DNA of 8,856 nt from Tannerella sp. (GTDB taxonomy: Bacteria; Bacteroidota; Bacteroidia; Bacteroidales; Tannerellaceae). The position numbers were made by a program, and so were the translations under genes. The notes under the pieces are model-generated. The model was not told the origin of the DNA. It saw nothing but the letters and a program-made list of their open reading frames with translations, and did not search any database. The stretch lies in the NCBI GenBank assembly GCA_031282485.1, contig JAITDQ010000361.1, positions 1 through 8,856 of the forward strand, in the 5' to 3' direction. Positions 1 to 6,419 of the stretch are shown piece by piece (the stretch's first letter is position 1; every line of letters starts with the position of its first letter).

Positions 1-40
1 ATTGAGCCTGTCGAAATAGGTTATTGAGCTTGTCGAAATA
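1..40. repeat. Two tandem copies of an 18-bp repeat
   Basis: Copy 1 (1-18, ATTGAGCCTGTCGAAATA) and copy 2 (23-40) differ only at their eighth base (C versus T) and are spaced 22 bp start to start. Read on the minus strand each is TATTTCGACARGCTCAAT. Copy 2 overlaps the 3' end of the exporter gene and encodes its last residues and part of its stop codon. Copy 1 lies just beyond the stop. More copies may lie outside the left edge. Short dispersed repeats with a TTCGACARGCTCA core are, from memory, common in many bacterial genomes, but membership of a named family cannot be tested here. Confidence 0.8.
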
Positions 41-2558
41 CTGCCAGTCTTTTCCGCAGGACGCCGGCATATTTCGTTTTCATCAGAAGCCGGAAAAGGA
101 ACGGCAGCAGGGTATATGCGATAAGCAGGGTGGATGTCATGCCGATGAGTGTTGCCACGCCAATGGATGCCAGTGCGGGATGTCGGGCAAACATAAGCGA
201 CGAAACGCTTATGATTAAAACCACAGCCGACAGGAAGATCGCCGTCTTGTGATACATCAGCAGTCGTTTATCGCCGCCACGTATGTCGGCCAGCAGTCCT
301 TCCATCACAAAAATACTGTAATCCACACCGATACCGAATATAAACGTCGATATCACAATATTGATAAGGTTAAACTGCAAACCCAGCATCGCCATGACGC
401 CCAGCACGATATACCAGCTCATGCTCATCGGCAGGAATGCTATCAGCGCCAGCGGTATGCTCCGGAAAGTAAGAATCAATACCACGAGGACGAACAGGGA
501 AGAGATGCCGAGTATCGTATTAAAATCGTCGTGCATCAGCTCAACCATGTTTGTCGTGTAATAAAACGGATCGGCGACAATGACGTTCCGCTGCGACGCA
601 AACCGGTCGTTTACCTCCTTCAGGTTTGCGCTCTCAAGCTGCACCGACGTGTACACAAGATACATCCCCCGCGAATATTCCACCATATTCGCCATCAGTC
701 CTCCGGGCAAAACGTCCGCTTCGTAAACGGACGAAGGCTCGTACTCCTTCGTTATCATCTCAAAAAAAGGTTCGAACATCGCCGGTTTGAATTTATTCGC
801 CTCACCTGCGGCCGTCACATTGCGTTTCAGTTCTTCCGTACGGTTCGCGTTCCAGTAATCCCGCCATGCCGATATGCGTTTTTCCTGTTCCGCTTTCGGC
901 AACAGAATCGCCGACGATCGGGTACAGGCGCGTATTTTGCCCGCCGTCAGGAGGGAATCGCAAATACGGCCGACCTCCATGTTACACACAAGCGCCGAAT
1001 CAAGATTCCCGGACGTCGCGGCATAATTGGCAACCGCCAGCCCCTTCGATGTTTTTTCGGCATACAGCTCCATGGAACGCGTCACCGCCGGTTCATAATA
1101 TCCGATATTCCGCAGGTTTGCGTCAAATTTGATGCCCGACTGTGTAAACAGGCTCACCGTGAATACGGCTAATATCAAAACAAGCAACCACGGCTGACGG
1201 TCAAACGGGTATGAATTAATCCGGTCGAGCAGGTCAAACGCCTTATCGAACCGCCGGTTCGTGACGGCAGGAAACAGGTGCGGCAGGAAAAACAGGCAGG
1301 CAAGCGTCGTCCCCACCATAGCAAGCGATGCAAACAGCCCGAAATCGCGAAGCAGCGCCGACTGCGTCAGCATAAGCCCCATAAACGCCCCGATCGTAGT
1401 AAGGCAGCCGAGTATGACCGGCTTGACCTGATCCCGCAACACGCGCACCGGATCCGTCAGATATTTAAAATGAGTGATCACATGCAGGCAGTAACTCAAC
1501 GCAACACCAAGTATGATCGCCCCGATACCGAGCGCCATCAAAGACATCGAACCCTGAAGCCAAAACATGCACGCAAGCGCAAAAAACGCACCAAACCCCG
1601 CAGGCAATAACAGCATAGGCAACGTAGACTTGTTACGAAAACAAACCATAATAAGCACACAGGCAAACAGCAGCGAAATCCCCATTGTAAAGCCCAAATC
1701 CCGTTTTATCCGCCTCGAGTTAAACACACTCTGGACGGGCGGCCCGTGAAACAAAACCTCAACGTCCGGATAAACAGTTTCCACCTGTCCGATCGCACGT
1801 TCTATCTTTTTCACAAGCCGTGTACCGGCCTTGGAATCAAACGATATAAAATCAGGCGACACAAAAACAAGCGCAACCGCCGTATCAGGCGAAAACAAAT
1901 GATTCCCATACAGCAAATAACTCCCCCCCAACATTTTCTCCAGACTCCCAACATCCCGTCCTCCCCGGCCGTCCCCATCGTCCCTATCGTCCCCCGAAAA
2001 AAGAACCGCCCGCAAATTAACCGGATCATACCTCATCACACGATAAAACAAAACCCCCTCCGGCGAAGAAACCTTCTCCAGATTCTCAGCCATTTGCCGA
2101 AATATATTATCCTTATCGGTCAGCGAATCAATCTCCCGGTAAAGTCCGGGATCAAGCAAAACCGGGATATTCTCCAGTGCATACGACAAAATCCGCTGCT
2201 TAACCTCATCCTCTATTTTATACAGTACATCCCCGACATCGCCTTCCCGTTCATCGTACGACAGGAGCGAATCGACAAACATGTCACTCGCTTCGAGCAA
2301 CATGCCGGCATCCGCATCGCCACCGCTCCGCGAAAACAGCTGGACAAATATTTTGTCCTTCACCTTAAGCTCCGAGAAAACCAGCCCTTCGGCCTTCGTA
2401 TCGTCCGTTGAGGGCAGCAGTTTAGATATATCCTCTTCGTACGACAGTTTCAGTCCGAAGAATACGAACAACCCGAACGACAGGAAAAGCAACACATAAA
2501 GCACAACCCTGCGTTTCTGAAAAAAATTAAACAGGCAGATAAAAAAAGAAGTCATCAT
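21..2558 (-). CDS. RND/MMPL-superfamily exporter of the polyene/lipid cluster
   Basis: An inner-membrane proton-driven exporter of about 845 residues, the usual size for a two-repeat RND/MMPL protein. Each half starts with one membrane segment, then a large extracytoplasmic domain, then a block of five hydrophobic segments. The first helix is at about residues 17-38, followed by soluble domain 41-287 and a membrane block at about 288-432. The second half has a helix at about 457-474, soluble domain 475-678 and a membrane block at about 679-825. The second block carries the family motif GIGVDYSIF with Asp746-Tyr747, the expected proton-relay pair. The matching site in the first half reads ALSY, with Ser355 in place of Asp. 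A short Asp/Gly/Arg-rich stretch lies at about 189-201. The start chosen is ATG at 2558, 2 bp after the preceding dehydratase stop. GTG at 2564 (overlapping that stop) and ATG at 2555 are alternatives. Related exporters sit at the end of aryl polyene and flexirubin clusters and are thought to move the finished product or its lipid; that role is inferred from context. The last six codons lie in a repeat. Confidence 0.85.
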   Translation of the reverse strand: MMTSFFICLFNFFQKRRVVLYVLLFLSFGLFVFFGLKLSYEEDISKLLPSTDDTKAEGLVFSELKVKDKIFVQLFSRSGGDADAGMLLEASDMFVDSLLSYDEREGDVGDVLYKIEDEVKQRILSYALENIPVLLDPGLYREIDSLTDKDNIFRQMAENLEKVSSPEGVLFYRVMRYDPVNLRAVLFSGDDRDDGDGRGGRDVGSLEKMLGGSYLLYGNHLFSPDTAVALVFVSPDFISFDSKAGTRLVKKIERAIGQVETVYPDVEVLFHGPPVQSVFNSRRIKRDLGFTMGISLLFACVLIMVCFRNKSTLPMLLLPAGFGAFFALACMFWLQGSMSLMALGIGAIILGVALSYCLHVITHFKYLTDPVRVLRDQVKPVILGCLTTIGAFMGLMLTQSALLRDFGLFASLAMVGTTLACLFFLPHLFPAVTNRRFDKAFDLLDRINSYPFDRQPWLLVLILAVFTVSLFTQSGIKFDANLRNIGYYEPAVTRSMELYAEKTSKGLAVANYAATSGNLDSALVCNMEVGRICDSLLTAGKIRACTRSSAILLPKAEQEKRISAWRDYWNANRTEELKRNVTAAGEANKFKPAMFEPFFEMITKEYEPSSVYEADVLPGGLMANMVEYSRGMYLVYTSVQLESANLKEVNDRFASQRNVIVADPFYYTTNMVELMHDDFNTILGISSLFVLVVLILTFRSIPLALIAFLPMSMSWYIVLGVMAMLGLQFNLINIVISTFIFGIGVDYSIFVMEGLLADIRGGDKRLLMYHKTAIFLSAVVLIISVSSLMFARHPALASIGVATLIGMTSTLLIAYTLLPFLFRLLMKTKYAGVLRKRLAVFRQAQ
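1970..1996. repeat. Imperfect 9-bp tandem repeat inside the exporter gene
   Basis: Three consecutive 9-bp units start with CGTCCC (1970-1978, 1979-1987, 1988-1996) within a pyrimidine-rich plus-strand tract. On the coding strand they give the Asp/Gly/Arg-rich stretch GDDRDDGDG in the first extracytoplasmic domain of the exporter. The unit length is a multiple of three, so gain or loss of a unit would not shift the frame. Confidence 0.6.
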
Positions 2559-2560
2559 TG

Positions 2561-2932
2561 TCACACCGGAGTAAGTTCGCCTTTAAATTCCATATACGTT
2601 ATCGTGTCGTCGCATACCGTCGCGCAAACCTTGTACACGCTGTCCGTTTCGGTCAATTGCATGCGTACCTGCAATTGCGGCGTAGTTTGCGGAGTTATCA
2701 CGGCAGACAGTCTGCATTGAGAGATATAACCGAGAAAAAACGGTTTTCCGGCCAGCAGTCCGGCACATTCTTTTATCATCTGGATATTACACACGCCGGG
2801 CGAAACGGGGTTGCCCGGGAAATGCCCGGCATAAACGCCGTGTTCGGGCAGCAGTGTCACGCGGAACACCGTCCCGTCGTTCTCCGCCGTCCGTCCGTCT
2901 ATCCGGAAATAATCATTGAGAAGGGTTATCAT
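2561..2932 (-). CDS. FabZ/FabA-like hotdog dehydratase subunit (ApeI-like), catalytic His present
   Basis: A 123-residue single hotdog-domain protein resembling FabZ, predicted to help dehydrate 3-hydroxyacyl-ACP to the trans-2-enoyl form during polyene chain extension in the cytoplasm. The FabZ signature is clear: GHFPGNPVSPGV at residues 36-47 with the catalytic His at position 37. In FabZ (His49/Glu63 in Pseudomonas) and FabA (His70/Asp84 in E. coli) the catalytic acid lies 14 residues after the His. Here that position is Gln51, so the acid is missing, although Glu55 is nearby. It lies 23 bp after a second hotdog gene that shows the opposite pattern, which fits a heterodimer like the ApeI:ApeP dehydratase reported for aryl polyene synthesis. 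The ATG at 2932 is chosen because upstream ATGs on this strand run into a stop. The ApeI-like label is an inference from motif and neighbours. Confidence 0.8.
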   Translation of the reverse strand: MITLLNDYFRIDGRTAENDGTVFRVTLLPEHGVYAGHFPGNPVSPGVCNIQMIKECAGLLAGKPFFLGYISQCRLSAVITPQTTPQLQVRMQLTETDSVYKVCATVCDDTITYMEFKGELTPV

Positions 2933-2955
2933 AACTTATCTGTTTTTCATCAACA

Positions 2956-3381
2956 TCACGACGGTTTAATAAAAATTTTCATCCGGCACTGAACGGCCGC
3001 CTCCCCGTTAACCTTCGTTTCGCCCGCAAGCAGTGAAACGCCAAGGGCTTCCGAGATGATACGGATATGCGTACATAACTTATCGCCCGTATGCGGCAAA
3101 AAGTGTATGTGGAAATTCTTAACCTCGCCGATGAAACCCAGCGGCGCCGGCCGGTTTTCAACTTTCGCCCTGTAACCGGCAAGAGCCGAGGCCGACTGGG
3201 CGATATGCTCCACCAGCCCCGGTTCCGTGAAGCATCCTTCGCTGCAGAACAGGTTATCGTCCGAAACGACAAGTTCCGTATCCGCTTCCGATTCGGTTGC
3301 GCCGTAAAAGGCGTCGACCATGATAACCGGTTCGCGTTGCGGTATAAGCGTCTTTATGCCTTCGCCCCTGATTTCCTCCAT
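2956..3381 (-). CDS. Hotdog-fold 3-hydroxyacyl-ACP dehydratase-like subunit (ApeP-like), catalytic His absent
   Basis: A 141-residue protein with the layout of the predicted 3-hydroxyacyl-ACP dehydratase hotdog family. The N-terminal LIPQREPVIMVD (residues 12-23) corresponds to the FabZ segment LPHRxPFLLVD. The central-helix motif GLVEHIAQSASA (55-66) corresponds to FabZ VEALAQ, placing the catalytic acid at Glu58. The position 14 residues earlier, where FabZ has His, is Leu44, and there is no HFPG motif or any His in residues 30-58. Alone it should be a poor dehydratase. Paired with the adjacent His-bearing hotdog protein it could supply the Glu of a shared site. It lies 6 bp after the ACP gene, so translation is probably coupled, and the start ATG at 3381 is the only sensible one. 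A structural or thioesterase-like role is possible. Confidence 0.75.
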   Translation of the reverse strand: MEEIRGEGIKTLIPQREPVIMVDAFYGATESEADTELVVSDDNLFCSEGCFTEPGLVEHIAQSASALAGYRAKVENRPAPLGFIGEVKNFHIHFLPHTGDKLCTHIRIISEALGVSLLAGETKVNGEAAVQCRMKIFIKPS

Positions 3382-3387
3382 TGTCGT

Positions 3388-3633
3388 TTATTTTTGCATA
3401 CGTCCGTAAATAAATTCATACAACGAACCGAAAGTCAGGATATTCGCAACCTCCACGCCCTTAATGCTGACACCGAACGTTTCTTCAATCAATGCAACCA
3501 TATCGACAAGACTCAGGCTGTCGAGCTGCAATGTTTTCTTTATATTTGCGTCGGAAGTGATGTCACCGACTTCCACTTCAAACTCGTTAGCTAAAACTTC
3601 GTTTACCTTCTCGATTAATTCTTGTATTTCCAT
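3388..3633 (-). CDS. Acyl carrier protein
   Basis: An 81-residue acidic, helical carrier protein of the usual ACP length. The phosphopantetheine site is LDSLSLVDMV at residues 37-46, with Ser39 in the DSL motif as the predicted attachment point for the 4'-phosphopantetheine arm. It would carry the growing acyl or polyene chain between the ketosynthase upstream and the two dehydratase subunits downstream. It begins 26 bp after the ketosynthase stop and ends 6 bp before the next gene. Its position inside this operon suggests a dedicated carrier rather than the general fatty-acid AcpP, which in most bacteria lies beside fabF or fabD. A second ACP is common in aryl polyene clusters but none is visible here. 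Confidence 0.9.
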   Translation of the reverse strand: MEIQELIEKVNEVLANEFEVEVGDITSDANIKKTLQLDSLSLVDMVALIEETFGVSIKGVEVANILTFGSLYEFIYGRMQK

Positions 3634-3659
3634 CGTTTTTTTGTTTGATAATTTCTAAA

Positions 3660-4880
3660 TTAAAAATTCTTCACGATAAGAGTAGAGTTTGTTCCTCCGA
3701 ACCCGAAAGAATTGGAAAGGAACATGTCAAAAGATTTTTCCACGCGTTCGGCCGGTATGTTCAACTTTTCGGAAGCCTCATCGGGGGTTTCAAAATTTAT
3801 ATTGGCGGCGATAAAATCGTTTTTCATCATCAATATGGAATATATTATTTCGCTTGCCCCTGCCATCCACATCTCATGTCCGGTCTGCGACTTGGTCGAC
3901 GTAATCTCCGGCTTGTAATTGCCGAACACGGAATCTATCGCACGCGCTTCGTTCCGGTCGCCGACGGGCGTAGACGTAGCATGTGCATTGACGTACCCGA
4001 TCTGCCGGATATCAATGCCCGATTCGCGAATCGCCATGCGAAGCGAACGCGCCGGGCCGTCAACGTTAGGAACCGAAATATGGTCGCCGTTCGACGAAAA
4101 ACCGTATCCCAGCACTTCCGCAAAGATTGGAGCGCCCCGTCGCAACGCAGATTCGTATTCCTCGATAATCACCGTCGCCGCCCCGCCGCCGGGCACCAGC
4201 CCGTCGCGGTCGCGGTCGAACGGGCGCGAAGCCCTGGCCGGCTCATTCTCACGAATCGAGAATGCACTTATCCCGTCGAAACTGCCTATCGAAAACGGAT
4301 TCACTTCCTGCGCTCCGCCGCAGACGACAATCTCCTGCAGTCCGTTCCGTATCAGCAAAGCTCCCAGTCCGATAGCGTGCGACCCGCTTGCACAGGCGGC
4401 CGAAACCGTCATGTTCATCCCTTTCAGTTTGAACAGGCAGGAAAGATTCATCGTCACGGTCGAGTTCATGGACTGGAATATCGCTCCCGAACCGATAAGC
4501 GTCGTATCTTTCTTTTCCCGCATGGTGTCCACGCTTTTCACGACCGCATCGGCGCTGCTGTCGTTCCCGTAAAAGAGGCCTACCTCGTGCGAATCGAGGT
4601 AATCCTGATCGAGTCCGGCATTAGCCAGCGCCTCCGCCGTTGCCACATACGCATATTTAGCCTGTTCAGGCATGAAAACACGCTGGTTTCTGCTCAAAAC
4701 GCTCTTCAGGTCGGGAATTTCAAGCGAAGCGGTCAACGCCGAACGAAATCCCATTTCCTTACGTACCGGGTCAAAGACGATGCCCGACCTGCCGCTGTAC
4801 AGCGAATCCCGAACTTCCGAAAGATTTTTACCCAAACAGGAATAGATTCCCATACCTGTTATAACAACTCTTTTACTCAT
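3660..4880 (-). CDS. Beta-ketoacyl-ACP synthase (FabF-like, type II)
   Basis: A 406-residue thiolase-fold condensing enzyme that joins malonyl-ACP to an acyl-ACP primer, extending the chain by two carbons with loss of CO2. The full catalytic set is present: nucleophile Cys163 in SAACASGSHA, His300 in VNAHATSTPVGD, Lys330 and His335 in KSQTGHEMWMAG, and the C-terminal glycine-rich FGFGGTN loop at 392-398. With Cys and both His present it is an active synthase rather than a chain-length factor. The segment after His335 (EMWMAGASE) differs from the usual GHxxGAAG of FabF and suggests a specialised clade. It is 3 bp downstream of the acyltransferase stop, and the ATG at 4880 gives the normal MSKRVVITGMG N-terminus. 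Known aryl polyene systems use two or three ketosynthases; partners, if any, would be beyond the left edge. Confidence 0.92.
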   Translation of the reverse strand: MSKRVVITGMGIYSCLGKNLSEVRDSLYSGRSGIVFDPVRKEMGFRSALTASLEIPDLKSVLSRNQRVFMPEQAKYAYVATAEALANAGLDQDYLDSHEVGLFYGNDSSADAVVKSVDTMREKKDTTLIGSGAIFQSMNSTVTMNLSCLFKLKGMNMTVSAACASGSHAIGLGALLIRNGLQEIVVCGGAQEVNPFSIGSFDGISAFSIRENEPARASRPFDRDRDGLVPGGGAATVIIEEYESALRRGAPIFAEVLGYGFSSNGDHISVPNVDGPARSLRMAIRESGIDIRQIGYVNAHATSTPVGDRNEARAIDSVFGNYKPEITSTKSQTGHEMWMAGASEIIYSILMMKNDFIAANINFETPDEASEKLNIPAERVEKSFDMFLSNSFGFGGTNSTLIVKNF

Positions 4881-4883
4881 TTC

Positions 4884-6254
4884 TTATCTTAATATTTTAT
4901 TTAATCGTTCATAAATTCCTGCGCGCAATTCTCTTAATGCGCTTATTTTTCCGGCGCTTTTCTTCGTTCCGGCAGCATGGCGGAACCGGATATCCTGCCA
5001 CGTACGGACAAAATATTTCCGGTAATACCATGCAAAAAGGCCAAGATACGGCAACGCCAACACATACACCACTGCAACCACAACATTCACATACATCCAG
5101 ACCAGAACAAAAGAAAGAATGTACAGCACCGGTATGGTTATCAATACGCTCATCGCAAAAAGAAAAGAATTGTAAAACATCTTGTCTTTTATACGGCGCA
5201 TAACCGGCTCCGGCGCCTTATAAACAATCACATTCGGGCACAACGACAACAGCCACGCCGGAAACAGGACGACCAGCGCCGTCGCCGAAGCGACAATCAC
5301 GCCCCAGCCCGGAAGACGGTCGAAATGATCATCCCGTATATTCAGCTTTTTTATCTCCTCCTCATACTTGAGCGCGTCGTCATAAATCTGCCGGACGAAC
5401 GTTTCATCCTTCGATTTCCGGTCGTCCAGCGCTTCGAAAAAAGCACGGTCGGCAAGCAGTTTGTCAGGCAGATAACCGGCGTTGTATCCATGTTCTGCGG
5501 CATACTTCCGTCCGTACGTATTGCGCAGGAAATCAATCGCCCCGTAATTGTCAAGGTCTGTAATATGAAGCATCATTCCCGCAATCCGTTCCCTCACAAC
5601 GGCGTTTACCCGACGTTGAGCCGTCCGGGGTTTGCTTCTGTAAAGTTCATAATAAGGCTTTATCGAAACGGGCGCACCGAATTTAACAAGTATGTCCTGC
5701 TGAATATCAAAATAATCGGAATAATGATTGCAACTGGGAAGTATGAATATTTCCGTCTGAAAATCATCCATTTCGGCTGCTTCAAAAGCCATTTTCGTGT
5801 ATCCCAGGGAGAAATCTCCAAGCCAGCGTTTATCCTGATGCCCGCTTTCGGGGTACATCAGGATCGTCCGGCCGTTGACAAGCGCTTCTTCCGAAACCTT
5901 AAATATATCTTTGTTTTTACCCAGCGACTCTTCGCCTTCGAAATTGAGGCGGTAAGCCGGCAACAGGCCTAACTTCCGCAAAAACAAATCAGCCAGCGGG
6001 TGTACGGCAAAAACATCCGCACGAACAATCGCATTCGGCTTTCTGTCGCTGAATGACAGGATAACTCCCAGCGGGTCGTTCAGGCAATTCTGATGATTCG
6101 AAACAATCAGAACAGGAACGCCGTCCGGAGGGATATTTTCCGCACCGATAACGTGTACTCTCCTGTAAAATAATTTATCATGCACAAAACGTAAATATGC
6201 ACGAAAAGAGCGATAAACTATGCCCTGCCTGCTTTTTTCCTTTTTCACCGTCAT
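4884..6254 (-). CDS. Membrane-anchored PlsC/GPAT-like lipid acyltransferase
   Basis: A 456-residue protein with an N-terminal acyltransferase domain (about residues 30-230) and a hydrophobic C-terminal part. Motif I is SNHQNCLND, with His54 and Asp60 separated by five residues (HX5D) instead of the common HX4D, a spacing also seen in fungal Gpt2/Sct1-type enzymes. The motif III region reads YPESGHQ (134-140) rather than FPEGT. Predicted membrane segments lie at about 317-338, 363-387 and 388-411, ahead of a basic tail. Family members transfer an acyl group from ACP or CoA to a glycerol-phosphate or other hydroxyl acceptor at the inner face of the inner membrane. Here, as first gene of the operon, it plausibly attaches the polyene acyl chain to a lipid; substrate and acceptor are inferred. 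The ATG at 6254 follows a -7 promoter box by about 24 bp. Ordinary phospholipid synthesis is the alternative. Confidence 0.82.
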   Translation of the reverse strand: MTVKKEKSRQGIVYRSFRAYLRFVHDKLFYRRVHVIGAENIPPDGVPVLIVSNHQNCLNDPLGVILSFSDRKPNAIVRADVFAVHPLADLFLRKLGLLPAYRLNFEGEESLGKNKDIFKVSEEALVNGRTILMYPESGHQDKRWLGDFSLGYTKMAFEAAEMDDFQTEIFILPSCNHYSDYFDIQQDILVKFGAPVSIKPYYELYRSKPRTAQRRVNAVVRERIAGMMLHITDLDNYGAIDFLRNTYGRKYAAEHGYNAGYLPDKLLADRAFFEALDDRKSKDETFVRQIYDDALKYEEEIKKLNIRDDHFDRLPGWGVIVASATALVVLFPAWLLSLCPNVIVYKAPEPVMRRIKDKMFYNSFLFAMSVLITIPVLYILSFVLVWMYVNVVVAVVYVLALPYLGLFAWYYRKYFVRTWQDIRFRHAAGTKKSAGKISALRELRAGIYERLNKILR

Positions 6255-6277
6255 TTATAATTTCATCAAAATGTCTG

Positions 6278-6285
6278 CAAAGGTA
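6278..6285 (-). promoter_or_regulatory. Probable promoter (-7 box) for the synthase operon
   Basis: On the minus strand these bases read TACCTTTG, matching the Bacteroidetes -7 consensus TAnnTTTG, and are followed by CA. The expected start of transcription is near 6272, giving a leader of about 18 nt before the acyltransferase ATG at 6254. No good TTTG -33 box is found 19-21 bp upstream; the bases there read TGTC or close variants. This may be a weaker or activator-dependent promoter. Confidence 0.6.
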
Positions 6286-6296
6286 TAATTATTTAC

Positions 6297-6359
6297 AAAA
6301 AAAACGACAGTCAACATCCCATTCCGCATGCAATTTACGTTTTTTTTACCATAAACGTA
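6297..6359. repeat. Two overlapping inverted repeats between the divergent promoters
   Basis: AAAAAAAACG at 6297-6306 is the exact reverse complement of CGTTTTTTTT at 6338-6347 (10 bp arms, 31-bp spacer). TACGTTT at 6336-6342 is the exact reverse complement of AAACGTA at 6353-6359 (7 bp arms, 10-bp spacer). The two share the middle arm, so they are mutually exclusive as hairpins. They lie upstream of the ffh -33 box and behind the opposing -7 box. They may be a regulator site or curved A-tract DNA; no role can be assigned from sequence alone. Confidence 0.5.
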
Positions 6360-6366
6360 CAAGTAA

Positions 6367-6398
6367 TTTGCTATATTGCACCATTTTCCCTATCTTTG
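6367..6398 (+). promoter_or_regulatory. Bacteroidetes-type promoter for ffh
   Basis: TTTG at 6367-6370 (-33) and TATCTTTG at 6391-6398 (-7) are separated by 20 bp, inside the 19-21 bp optimum. Transcription should start near 6404. The leader to the ffh ATG at 6420 would be only about 16 nt, A-rich, with no Shine-Dalgarno, which is typical of this phylum. Confidence 0.85.
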
Positions 6399-6419
6399 CC
6401 CCAAAAAATCCAAAAAAAT

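Noticed and set aside
249..2411. Several long plus-strand open frames opposite the exporter gene (249-1172, 1278-1610, 1746-2411)
   Set aside because: All have basic, low-complexity translations with no motifs and lie antisense to a clear membrane protein.
2555..2564. GTG start at 2564 for the exporter
   Set aside because: Possible, because it overlaps the preceding stop, but the in-frame ATG at 2558 is only two codons on and ATG is preferred; left as an alternative.
3645..4892. A 415-residue plus-strand open frame covering the whole ketosynthase gene in antisense
   Set aside because: It is Arg/His-rich with no recognisable domain, while the opposite strand encodes a complete ketosynthase with all catalytic motifs. 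It is a shadow of that gene's codon use.
6396..6419. Upstream TTG start adding eight residues to Ffh
   Set aside because: It lies inside the TATCTTTG promoter box, before the expected transcript start; the ATG at 6420 gives the standard [14 protein letters not shown]-terminus.
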